Shown: positions 24,380-31,266 of the stretch, piece by piece
How the letters are laid out: each line of letters begins with the position of its first letter
Numbering within the stretch: the stretch's first letter is position 1
NCBI GenBank assembly: GCA_027623295.1
Contig: JAQBXR010000022.1
Span: 1-35,993, forward strand
Direction of reading: 5' to 3'
Length of the DNA: 35,993 nt
Origin: Planctomycetota bacterium
GTDB lineage: Bacteria; Planctomycetota; UBA1135
Program-made: the position numbers and the translations under genes
The notes under the pieces: model-generated
Told to the model about the DNA's origin: nothing
Seen by the model: only the letters and a program-made list of their open reading frames with translations
Database searches by the model: none

Positions 24380-24640
24380 ATGACCTCGAAAAACCTCCTC
24401 CTCCGCTGCGACACCCTCTATGAGGCTCTGGACCGCTTTCTGGACAAGGACCAGTCGTTCATGGAGCGCATGATGTCACGCGGCCATCTCTGGATGTGCC
24501 CCTCATGACGCGCCTATCTGAAACAGTATCGGAAGGTCCGTGAGATTACCGATCAACCCTCCAAGGCAGACTTGCCCGACGATTTCGAGGATGTCATGCA
24601 ACGCGTGGTCGGCGAGTGGCGCCAAAATCCGGATTCTTAG
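24380..24640 (+). CDS. zf-HC2 (anti-sigma-like) protein, predicted selenoprotein (UGA = Sec43)
   Basis: This gene is hidden by an in-frame TGA at 24506-24508. Read through, it encodes 86 residues with C10, H36, C40 and position 43 in the exact H-x3-C-x2-C spacing of the zinc-binding anti-sigma (zf-HC2) domain: GHLWMCPS-[UGA]-RAYLKQYRKV. In relatives this segment is HLxxCxxCRxF/YL. The TGA therefore replaces the last zinc-ligand Cys. There is no membrane helix, as in other short soluble members. After the TGA the frame stays open and reads as normal protein until a TAG that shares four bases with the stop of kynB on the other strand. A 4-bp hairpin closing on AGG begins 21 bases after the TGA. 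No sigma-factor gene is adjacent. The alternative is a pseudogene or a sequence error. Confidence 0.65.
24530..24540 (+). promoter_or_regulatory. Weaker SECIS candidate of the zf-HC2 gene
   Basis: CGGA (24530-24533) pairs with UCCG (24537-24540) around the triloop AGG. The loop starts 26 nucleotides after the UGA, and its second base is G. Both fit the bacterial SECIS pattern, but the stem is the minimum length and the lower stem is poor. An alternative longer stem, AUCGG with CCGAU, encloses it. Confidence 0.4.
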
Positions 24641-25254
24641 TCGCGGATAAGAACCGCGCGCACTGGCGACGCGTCGGCTCCTTCTAAGGCAAGCGGAAAA
24701 GCGCAGAGGGTATAGAGACCCGGATCTACCTTTTCCAGAACGATGCCTTCCAAGATGGCCATATCACGGTCTGCAATCGCCTGATGTGACTCCAAAACTT
24801 TGTCGTCTTGCAAGTCCACCGAAGGCGTATCAATGCCGACTAAACGTACGCCTGCGTCAAACAAATACCCGATCAACTCTGCACTTAAAGAGTTGAAGTC
24901 TGCGTTCCATTGATCTGGGTCTGGAAAAGATCCAGTGTGAAAGAGCAAGCGAGGTGCTTCCAAACGTGCACTCAAATGCTGAGGACGTATTCGTTCACCG
25001 CGCGGCAAGTCCACTGCCATGACTTGGCAGGGCCCGTAATACCTTTCTAATTCCCGCTCATGCATGGCTTTTGCACCCGCGCGATAATGATTCGGGGCAT
25101 CTACGTGGGCTCCCAAATGCAAAGTCGTCGTGATGGCACTCAAGGTAATGTTGTCGCCCAGATTCGTATCCATGCAAACGTTACGCAAAAACCCAGTATC
25201 CCCTGGCCACACCCCAAGGCGCGGACTAATCACTGGGCTGATGTCAAGGATCAT
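24637..25254 (-). CDS. kynB: Kynurenine formamidase
   Basis: KynB hydrolyses N-formylkynurenine to kynurenine and formate. The 205-residue protein matches the bacterial metal-dependent formamidase (cyclase) family: ILDISPVISPRLGVWPGD at the start and the metal motif HLGAHVDAPNHY, with H46, H50, D52 and H56. VRLVGIDTPSVD and LVKV-type DPGLYTLCAFPLALEGADA follow. Its pairing with tryptophan 2,3-dioxygenase in the same operon makes the assignment strong. It is the last gene of the nine-gene operon, overlapping the deaminase stop by four bases and sharing its stop region with the zf-HC2 gene. Confidence 0.93.
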   Translation of the reverse strand: MILDISPVISPRLGVWPGDTGFLRNVCMDTNLGDNITLSAITTTLHLGAHVDAPNHYRAGAKAMHERELERYYGPCQVMAVDLPRGERIRPQHLSARLEAPRLLFHTGSFPDPDQWNADFNSLSAELIGYLFDAGVRLVGIDTPSVDLQDDKVLESHQAIADRDMAILEGIVLEKVDPGLYTLCAFPLALEGADASPVRAVLIRD

Positions 25255-25679
25255 GCTTGTGTCGGGGCTTTTGCCGTCACCTTGAACTCTACTGCAATCG
25301 GAGTGGGCAAAGCACGAATCGCAATCGTAGTACGCGCTGCTTGCACCGAGGTGAAGTGCTTCGCGTAAACCTCGTTATAGCCTTGGAAGTCGCGATCCAT
25401 ATCGACCAAGAATGCGGTCACGTCGAGCACGTCATCGAGCGTGGCACCACAGGCTTCCAAGACAGCCTTTACGTTGGCGATGACCGCTTCCGTTTGCGCA
25501 CGAATATCGTAATCGTTGAGGTTTCCTTGAGCGTCACGAATGGGGCCACCTGGAATGGCATTCGTGCCGGCTTGGCGCGGTCCTACGCCTGACAAGAAAA
25601 GTAGATCTCCGTGGCGGCGGGCGTGTGGGTAGGCGCCGACTGGGTCAGGAGCCTTGTTGGTGCGAATGGGATTGCTCAT
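25251..25679 (-). CDS. amnD: 2-Aminomuconate deaminase (RidA family)
   Basis: This 142-residue RidA-fold protein should hydrolyse 2-aminomuconate to 4-oxalocrotonate plus ammonia. It follows the 2-aminomuconate deaminase branch more closely than general RidA: DPVGAYPHARRHGDLLFLSG, the VGPRQ at 32-36, YDIRAQTEAVIANVKAVLEA, YNEVYAKHF, ARTTIAIRALPTPIAVEFK and the carboxylate-binding Arg116. It sits between the ring-cleavage alpha subunit and kynB, which confirms the pathway. It overlaps the upstream gene by one base. Confidence 0.9.
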   Translation of the reverse strand: MSNPIRTNKAPDPVGAYPHARRHGDLLFLSGVGPRQAGTNAIPGGPIRDAQGNLNDYDIRAQTEAVIANVKAVLEACGATLDDVLDVTAFLVDMDRDFQGYNEVYAKHFTSVQAARTTIAIRALPTPIAVEFKVTAKAPTQA

Positions 25680-26611
25680 CAGGGTTTTACTTCTTTTTGC
25701 TTTGCCGTCGACAACACATTACGGTCGCCACGGAAGAAATCGGTGTCATCTTCATCGTACTCCAAGCCACCGCCGAGATTCTTCGCTGGAGTCAGCCCGA
25801 CCAGGGCAGCGCCGGTCCCCCACACTGGTTGGTAATCAAACACGGTGCCCCGGTAATCATTGGTTTGCCCCATGGCCGATGCCATCCACCAAATCGCTTT
25901 CATTTTCGAATCGCCATTGGCTTGCCGGCTAAATTCGCGCGACAGTTGCGACACATCTTCCAAGCGCCCTTCGCCAAGTAGTTCCAGGAGCTTGCGGTTC
26001 CACTCATCGTCCTTCAAGGAATGAATGCGATCTTGTTGCGGATCAATCCATTCGGTGAACATGCGATTCGAGAGCGCCGAAACACCCAGCAGGATGACCT
26101 TGCGCCCGCTTTGCTTGATGGCATCGGCCGCAGCTTTGCCTAAAACTAAGGTTTCTGCACGATCGGAGTAAACATTGCATGAAACAATGCCAGCCGCAAT
26201 GCGGTTATCCGGGTTGAGCATTTTTAGAGCGCTAATGCTTCCAACATCGATGGGGAAGCCTTGATAGGCCACCGTGCGCGCTTCCAAACCACGCGCCTTT
26301 GCGCAATCGCGATAGGTCGCCGCGAAATCTGCATCGATGCGTAACTTGTAGTGCAGGCTCCCAAATTGATGAAAGTCCTCATCGACCACCCAAAAGTCAG
26401 GTTCCGGGTCGGCCTGCATTTGATGCCCAATGATGCTCACCCAGCGAGTGCTGAAAATGAGAATCAAGTCGGCCTCGGAAGCTTCGATTTCCGCACGTAC
26501 CTTGGCATAGGAATCATGCAGAGATTGCCATGCGGGAGATTGCTCCGGCGCCATACACGGCAAAGGTTGGTTGGGCACTAAATAGGCGCCAAGCACGCGG
26601 CCATCGCTCAT
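25679..26611 (-). CDS. amnA: 2-Aminophenol 1,6-dioxygenase-type alpha subunit (LigB fold, non-catalytic)
   Basis: From the ATG at 26611, which overlaps the upstream TGA as ATGA, the product is 310 residues. The frame is open to 26752, but that part would overlap the beta gene. It has the LigB extradiol fold, with AAGIVSCNVYSDRAETLVLG, KVILLGVSALSNRMF and VFDYQPVWGTGAALVGL near its C terminus. It lacks the iron ligands of the paired catalytic protein: VPNQPLP replaces the PHPPH segment and IFSTRWVS replaces HTPHW. This is the pattern of the AmnA/AmnB pair, in which only the beta subunit holds Fe(II). It ends with a 40-residue acidic tail (DEDDTDFFRGD). Confidence 0.85.
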   Translation of the reverse strand: MSDGRVLGAYLVPNQPLPCMAPEQSPAWQSLHDSYAKVRAEIEASEADLILIFSTRWVSIIGHQMQADPEPDFWVVDEDFHQFGSLHYKLRIDADFAATYRDCAKARGLEARTVAYQGFPIDVGSISALKMLNPDNRIAAGIVSCNVYSDRAETLVLGKAAADAIKQSGRKVILLGVSALSNRMFTEWIDPQQDRIHSLKDDEWNRKLLELLGEGRLEDVSQLSREFSRQANGDSKMKAIWWMASAMGQTNDYRGTVFDYQPVWGTGAALVGLTPAKNLGGGLEYDEDDTDFFRGDRNVLSTAKQKEVKP

Positions 26612-27516
26612 GCCTGTACCTCTGCTGCGGCCAGGTCCCATTCCACGATGGCATTGCCGGTGCCGATTACGGTGCCATATCCATGAATCTTGGCCTCCAT
26701 GTTGGGCACATCCATGGCCCCAAGCAACCAAGTCAGACTGCCATCGCGACATTCAGCATTGGCTTGTGCAATAAAGTCGGGCATCTCCTCAAGCAAGCGC
26801 CGAGTTTGCCCCGTTTGCATAAGATTCATCACGTGATGATCCCACTTACTTTGATTCTCATTGTAAATATGCTCAAAGCTTGGGTCTTCCGGGTCAGCTG
26901 GTTCATCGGTGAAGTGACGATGGCTCAAAGAACAACTGGCAAGCAATAAAGCCTTGCGCCCAGTCTTCTCGACCGCACGCTTCGTTGCAGCGCCCAATGC
27001 AAGCATTTCACGCTCTCCGGCTTCGTCGCTGTAATCAAAATAAGTCCGCGCCGAACTAATGGCCACAATCGGTAGATCGAAGGCAGGGCGTACTAAGTAA
27101 TTGGAAGTAATCGTGCCGTAATCAACACGAAACTCCGGATTACGCATCATGTTCATGACCAAACCTTCCTTTTCAGCTTCGTCATGAATCGCTTGGGCCA
27201 ACTCGACATCTACCTGGAGGTCGAAGTGAAAGCGGAAAAGGTTCGGGAAAATCGGGTCTACCGACAAGCCCTCAAAGTGAGGAACACCGAGTAAATGATG
27301 TCCGACACAGGTCTTCCAGTGCGGGGTATGCACCAGGATGACATCGTACTCCTTGTCCTTAATGCTTTCCCGCAAACGCGCATAACCTTCCAGCAAAGGC
27401 GCCCAGGCACCGGCGCCACTCGAGCGCGGCTCATTCTGTTCAGGGTTGGCGGCGTACACCAAATGCGGTGGATGCGGGGCTAGGCATCCGGTAACGATTC
27501 TTCCAGGTTCACTCAT
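26608..27516 (-). CDS. amnB: 2-Aminophenol 1,6-dioxygenase-type beta subunit (LigB fold, Fe(II) site)
   Basis: The 302-residue protein has the LigB-type extradiol iron site: APHPPHL with His15, LVHTPHW with His63/His66, and a Glu (about 255) in AECRDGSLTWLLGAM. It continues with HGYGTVIGTGNAIVEW, as in 2-aminophenol 1,6-dioxygenase beta subunits. SLSHRHF (about 205-211) holds the general acid-base His. The reaction expected is Fe(II)-dependent meta cleavage of 2-aminophenol by O2 to 2-aminomuconic 6-semialdehyde. The ATG at 27516 lies two bases after the dehydrogenase stop; the longer frame to 27534 starts with a TTG. It pairs with the alpha gene by an ATGA overlap. Confidence 0.88.
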   Translation of the reverse strand: MSEPGRIVTGCLAPHPPHLVYAANPEQNEPRSSGAGAWAPLLEGYARLRESIKDKEYDVILVHTPHWKTCVGHHLLGVPHFEGLSVDPIFPNLFRFHFDLQVDVELAQAIHDEAEKEGLVMNMMRNPEFRVDYGTITSNYLVRPAFDLPIVAISSARTYFDYSDEAGEREMLALGAATKRAVEKTGRKALLLASCSLSHRHFTDEPADPEDPSFEHIYNENQSKWDHHVMNLMQTGQTRRLLEEMPDFIAQANAECRDGSLTWLLGAMDVPNMEAKIHGYGTVIGTGNAIVEWDLAAAEVQA

Positions 27517-27518
27517 GC

Positions 27519-28925
27519 TCAAAGTTGAATGCAAATGTTGCGGTCTTGCGAGAAAAACTCCATGGCGTAGCGTCCACCTTCACGGCCGACACCGCTTTGC
27601 TTCATGCCGCCAAAAGGCACGCGGAAGTCGCGCTTATTCCAAGTGTTAATCCACACCATGCCAGATTCGATGCGCGCGGCGAGACGATGTGCGCGCGTAA
27701 TGTCTTGGGTCCAAATGGAGCTAGCTAGTCCGTATTCGACGGCGTTGGCCATTTGAAGGGCATCTTCCTCCCCGGTAAAGGGGTGCACCGTAACCACGGG
27801 GCCAAAGATTTCCTCGGTTGCAGTACGGCAATCAATCGGCAGGCCAGTGATCAAAGTGGGCTCAAAAAAAGCACTCTTCTCGGCGCCGACTTTGTTGCCA
27901 CCAAACACGACGGTTCCACCTTCCTGGCGAGCAAGGTCAACATAAGAGGCGACTTTTTCACGGTGCTCAAAGGAAATGAGGGAGCCCATGGAGGTTCCAG
28001 GAGTCCAATCGCCACTCTCCACTTGCCGCTTCAGAGCACTCACGAATTCATCGTGAATGCTAGCTTCCACCAGCAACCGGGAGCCGCAAAGGCAAACCTG
28101 TCCGGTGTTAAAGAAAGCTGCGCGCGCCACTCCGGCTGCAGCTTTTTCCATATCGCAATCGGCGAACACCAAGCTTGGGTTTTTACCGCCCAACTCTAAG
28201 CTGATTTTCTTCAACAGAGGTGCGGCCTGGCTCGCAATGCGTTTGCCGGTTGCGGTACCGCCGGTGAAGGAAACCGCCTTAATACGCGGGTCGGTGACCA
28301 AAGGCTCCCCCGCCTCTGCGCCTAAGCCATGCACCACGTTCAACAACCCCCTCGGTGCGCCGACTCCTGAAAAGGCTTCGGCGAACAAAGTCGCGGTCGA
28401 TGGCGTCATTTCGCTTGGTTTTGCAACTACGGCATTGCCCATGGCAATCGCAGGTCCAATCTTCCAAGTGAATAGGTGCAATGGAAAGTTCCATGGCGTA
28501 ATCGTGGCTACCGTTCCGAGCGGTTGCCGCAAGGTGTAGTTCAGGCCATCTTCCATCTGATGGCAAGCGGTTTGGTCGGTGCGAATGGCCGCAGCGAAAT
28601 AACGCAAGTTATCCAATGCGCGTGGAATATCACCCTTGGTGGTCGCAGCGAGCGTTTTACCGCTGTCCTCAGCTTCGGCAGCAGCGAACTCGGGAATGCG
28701 TTCGCTCACGGCATCGGCAACCGCCATCAGCAAGTCACTACGATCAGCAACACTCAAACGAGGTGCCGCTTCGGCTGCGGCAATCGCGCGCGCAACATCT
28801 TGGGGACCGCTGCGTGCAATCTTGCCGCACACCTCCCCGGTTTTCGGATTCACATTATCCAAGTAGGCTCCACTCTCCGGCGCCGCCATGGCGCCATCAA
28901 TCCAGTTATCAATGGTTCGGTTCAC
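27519..28925 (-). CDS. amnC: 2-Aminomuconic-6-semialdehyde dehydrogenase-type ALDH
   Basis: This NAD-dependent aldehyde dehydrogenase of 468 residues should oxidise 2-aminomuconic 6-semialdehyde to 2-aminomuconate, preventing its spontaneous cyclisation. The GTG start at 28925 overlaps the TGA of the asparaginase-like gene. Seen are TPWNFPLH with Asn146, Lys169 in VVAKPSE, ISLELGGKNPSLVFADCD with Glu244, the nucleophile Cys278 in GQVCLCGSR, and EEIFGPVV. The ending KQSGVGREGGRYAMEF is typical of the ALDH8-like branch that includes aminomuconate semialdehyde dehydrogenases. Context fixes the substrate. Confidence 0.9.
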   Translation of the reverse strand: MNRTIDNWIDGAMAAPESGAYLDNVNPKTGEVCGKIARSGPQDVARAIAAAEAAPRLSVADRSDLLMAVADAVSERIPEFAAAEAEDSGKTLAATTKGDIPRALDNLRYFAAAIRTDQTACHQMEDGLNYTLRQPLGTVATITPWNFPLHLFTWKIGPAIAMGNAVVAKPSEMTPSTATLFAEAFSGVGAPRGLLNVVHGLGAEAGEPLVTDPRIKAVSFTGGTATGKRIASQAAPLLKKISLELGGKNPSLVFADCDMEKAAAGVARAAFFNTGQVCLCGSRLLVEASIHDEFVSALKRQVESGDWTPGTSMGSLISFEHREKVASYVDLARQEGGTVVFGGNKVGAEKSAFFEPTLITGLPIDCRTATEEIFGPVVTVHPFTGEEDALQMANAVEYGLASSIWTQDITRAHRLAARIESGMVWINTWNKRDFRVPFGGMKQSGVGREGGRYAMEFFSQDRNICIQL

Positions 28926-30025
28926 AGGTAAGGCTCCCAATCAAAGTCGTAACGTTCACGGTCTGGATCCCATTCATCCCAGGTTGGTATTTCGGCAAGG
29001 TTGCCAAGTAGAGCTTCGGGCACCATACCGGGCACTAAAAATGCCTTCTGGCGGTGCATGGCATACGGGTTGCGCAATTCGATACCAAGCACGCCGAGTA
29101 AGCCGCGTGCGATGTACCAGGTGGCTTGCGAATTCCAGCCATGTGCGATTTTCACTACGATTCCCAAGCCTTTCGGGTAGTCCGGATGCACAATCGAAAG
29201 CCCAAGCAATCCATCAGCGCCTTCTTTGGCCAGCACCATGCCATTGCCAGATTTCAAAATGGTGGAATCTAAGCGGTTAAATCCACCAATCAAATCGGGG
29301 TAGCGCTGCATGGCTTCCCAAATCCAATCCTCATCGCGGTCACGGGCCAGGCCGGCATACAGTTGTGCCAACTCCACCACCGTGTTGGACAAGGTCGGTA
29401 AACCGCATCCATCGCGCGCCACCCGTAGGGGCCGCCAATCTTTGCCGAGATAACGTCGGATTTGCTCGACGTAGGCGTGAAAGAATGGATGTTGCGGTAG
29501 CAGATAGCCGACCTCCTCCCACCCTTTGAGCTGACATCCGCGGATCAGGGCGGAGTGCTCACCACTGCAGGTATGAAACCAGCGACGCGGACGTCTGACT
29601 TGACGGCCGAACTGAACCAGCGGCACATCAAGCGGCGTCTGCATGAGTCCCCAATCCTTTTCAGCAAGGATGGACTGCGCTGCTTCTACGTGTTGCGCAT
29701 CGCCGTTGTGCGATGCCACAGCAATCGCGCGCTGACGCCAATCCAGGTCGGCCTCCAGCTCGTCAGTGAAGACCTTCAACATTAATGGCTTCATCATGCT
29801 GCGGCCGTAGCACAAAACATTGCCGCCGAAACTATGAAAGACCTCCTCTCCGTGTGCCCAAGCAACGGCACCGTGAATGGTAGTTTCAGAGACACCCGCG
29901 CGACGAAAATCGACCAGTGGCTCCCATTCGACATCGCGACCAGTAGGGATGCCCTCTTCGCGCACGCCAAGCGGGGATGCCGGATACATGGCATCGCGTG
30001 GGCGGGGTGGGTGATCTGCGCTCAT
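28922..30025 (-). CDS. Rhizobium etli-type L-asparaginase II family hydrolase, altered metal site
   Basis: The 367-residue protein belongs to the ReAV asparaginase II family (PF06089), unrelated to the E. coli enzymes. It keeps the Ser-x-x-Lys dyad (Ser76, Lys79 in SMMKPL), Ser105 in ASHNGD, Cys153 in HTCSGEHSA, and Asp205-Gly-Cys207 in RDGCGLPT. In the R. etli enzyme the zinc is held by Cys135, Cys189 and Lys138; here that Lys is Glu156. So it is an intact beta-aspartyl hydrolase scaffold with a changed metal site, and may act on something other than asparagine. Its place between the flavin monooxygenase and the dehydrogenase suggests a catabolic step in the tryptophan pathway (see findings). 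Confidence 0.8.
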   Translation of the reverse strand: MSADHPPRPRDAMYPASPLGVREEGIPTGRDVEWEPLVDFRRAGVSETTIHGAVAWAHGEEVFHSFGGNVLCYGRSMMKPLMLKVFTDELEADLDWRQRAIAVASHNGDAQHVEAAQSILAEKDWGLMQTPLDVPLVQFGRQVRRPRRWFHTCSGEHSALIRGCQLKGWEEVGYLLPQHPFFHAYVEQIRRYLGKDWRPLRVARDGCGLPTLSNTVVELAQLYAGLARDRDEDWIWEAMQRYPDLIGGFNRLDSTILKSGNGMVLAKEGADGLLGLSIVHPDYPKGLGIVVKIAHGWNSQATWYIARGLLGVLGIELRNPYAMHRQKAFLVPGMVPEALLGNLAEIPTWDEWDPDRERYDFDWEPYL

Positions 30026-31260
30026 TGGACTGCTCCTTGTACAGCAGGAATCACCACTCGTTGGAAGGCTTGCATATTTCGAATGACACGCTCGGAGTCG
30101 TGGTTATAGAAGTCAAACCAGAGCATGAGTCGGTCATCGGAATGAAAGCGCTCTTGCACCTGCTGCGCAATCTCTTCGGCGTTTCCAACGAGCGCGTTCT
30201 CGGTTGCAGCCGCGACCTTCTCAGGATCCAGGGTCCCTTCCAGAGCATTCCAGTATTCGGACAAAGCGGCCTCTGCCTCAGTCGACGCCGCTGCTGACTG
30301 TTCCTCAGGACTCAAGCCGGGCTCTTCATTCAAAAACACCATGACCGTGCGTGGCATGTACTCGCGCTGCCAGGCTCCGCCATCCTTGTGATAAGTCGTG
30401 GCCAATCGATCGTGCGTTTTCTGAATCACCTCTTCCGATGTAATCGAAAGGTTGAACACTTTCACCGGCGCAATGGCGTTCAACTGTTCCTGTAGCAGCG
30501 GGTCATGCGACCCAACAATCAAGTCCAGCAACTCCCGCCGCCAATCCTGCGGGATTAACTTGATGGATTCAAACACCCAGCGCTTGGCAAAAGTGATTTC
30601 ACTCGGCGCATCTTTGCCGTTTTGAATCATCCAGGCATGCTGAACCCGCTCCCAATCTTCATCCGAGCGGAAGTTGGCTCGGGTAAGCGTAGTTTCTGGA
30701 GTTTGCGTGCTGTCGAGGACATCGCCGCGCAGTAAACGGAGGAAAATCTCGCAGGCCTCGCGGAACATCTGTCCCTTGTAAGCAGGCCATGCCGCTTCTT
30801 CGACGGCATCGCGATAGTCCACGCCATAAGCGCGATTCATAAAATCAAAGCGCCCCATAGAGAAACCAATCCGCAAACGGCGGCTCTCAGAAGCCTCTAT
30901 TCCATGCAATGCGCAAAACGCTGCAAGCCGCTCGGCGGCCGCAATCGGGCCTCCGTTACACGCGATGTTCATGACCGCCGCACCGACTTCAATTTTCTCG
31001 GTGCAGGCAAAAACCTTATGCGCCAGTTGGGTGATATCGACATTCAAGCCGACTTCCCCCTGGAAGTGCGGCACTACCGGACGACGGTTGCTTTTCTGCA
31101 CCTCGGTGGAAAGATGGGATTCGGCAACCCAAGCACAGCCATAACCCAAGGCATCGGCAGCCTTCACTTGGTCGAAAAAGTTCTGAAACATGGTGGTCTC
31201 AGAAGGCGTATGGCCGGCAACCGGTGTCTGACAAATGCTGAAGAAGATGTCGAAATGCAT
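30022..31260 (-). CDS. Luciferase-like (LLM) flavin-dependent monooxygenase
   Basis: This 412-residue protein is of the bacterial luciferase-like superfamily, which uses reduced FMN or F420 and O2. The beginning MHFDIFFSICQTPVAGH, the AADALGYGCAWVAESHL segment, IEVGAAVMNIACNGGPIAAA and RLRIGFSMGRFDF fit the TIM-barrel with the flavin pocket. The superfamily includes type II Baeyer-Villiger monooxygenases as well as luciferases and hydroxylases. It overlaps the asparaginase-like gene by four bases, so the two are probably expressed together. I infer that it acts on kynurenine; the reaction is not proven. It needs a separate flavin reductase, and none is evident in the operon. Confidence 0.85.
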   Translation of the reverse strand: MHFDIFFSICQTPVAGHTPSETTMFQNFFDQVKAADALGYGCAWVAESHLSTEVQKSNRRPVVPHFQGEVGLNVDITQLAHKVFACTEKIEVGAAVMNIACNGGPIAAAERLAAFCALHGIEASESRRLRIGFSMGRFDFMNRAYGVDYRDAVEEAAWPAYKGQMFREACEIFLRLLRGDVLDSTQTPETTLTRANFRSDEDWERVQHAWMIQNGKDAPSEITFAKRWVFESIKLIPQDWRRELLDLIVGSHDPLLQEQLNAIAPVKVFNLSITSEEVIQKTHDRLATTYHKDGGAWQREYMPRTVMVFLNEEPGLSPEEQSAAASTEAEAALSEYWNALEGTLDPEKVAAATENALVGNAEEIAQQVQERFHSDDRLMLWFDFYNHDSERVIRNMQAFQRVVIPAVQGAVQ

Positions 31261-31266
31261 GATGCC

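Noticed and set aside
15385-24640. Reassignment of UGA to a sense codon in this organism
   Set aside because: UGA ends several genes in ATGA or GTGA overlaps (e.g. the beta dioxygenase gene and the asparaginase-like gene), so it is a normal stop.
26612-26752. Upstream extension of the alpha dioxygenase gene
   Set aside because: It lies inside the beta gene, codes for His/Arg/Trp-rich sequence unlike the family, and the ATGA overlap gives a better start.
30022-31260. Calling the flavin monooxygenase a kynurenine 3-monooxygenase
   Set aside because: KMO is an FAD enzyme of the class A hydroxylase fold with an N-terminal GxGxxG; this protein is of the luciferase-like TIM-barrel family.
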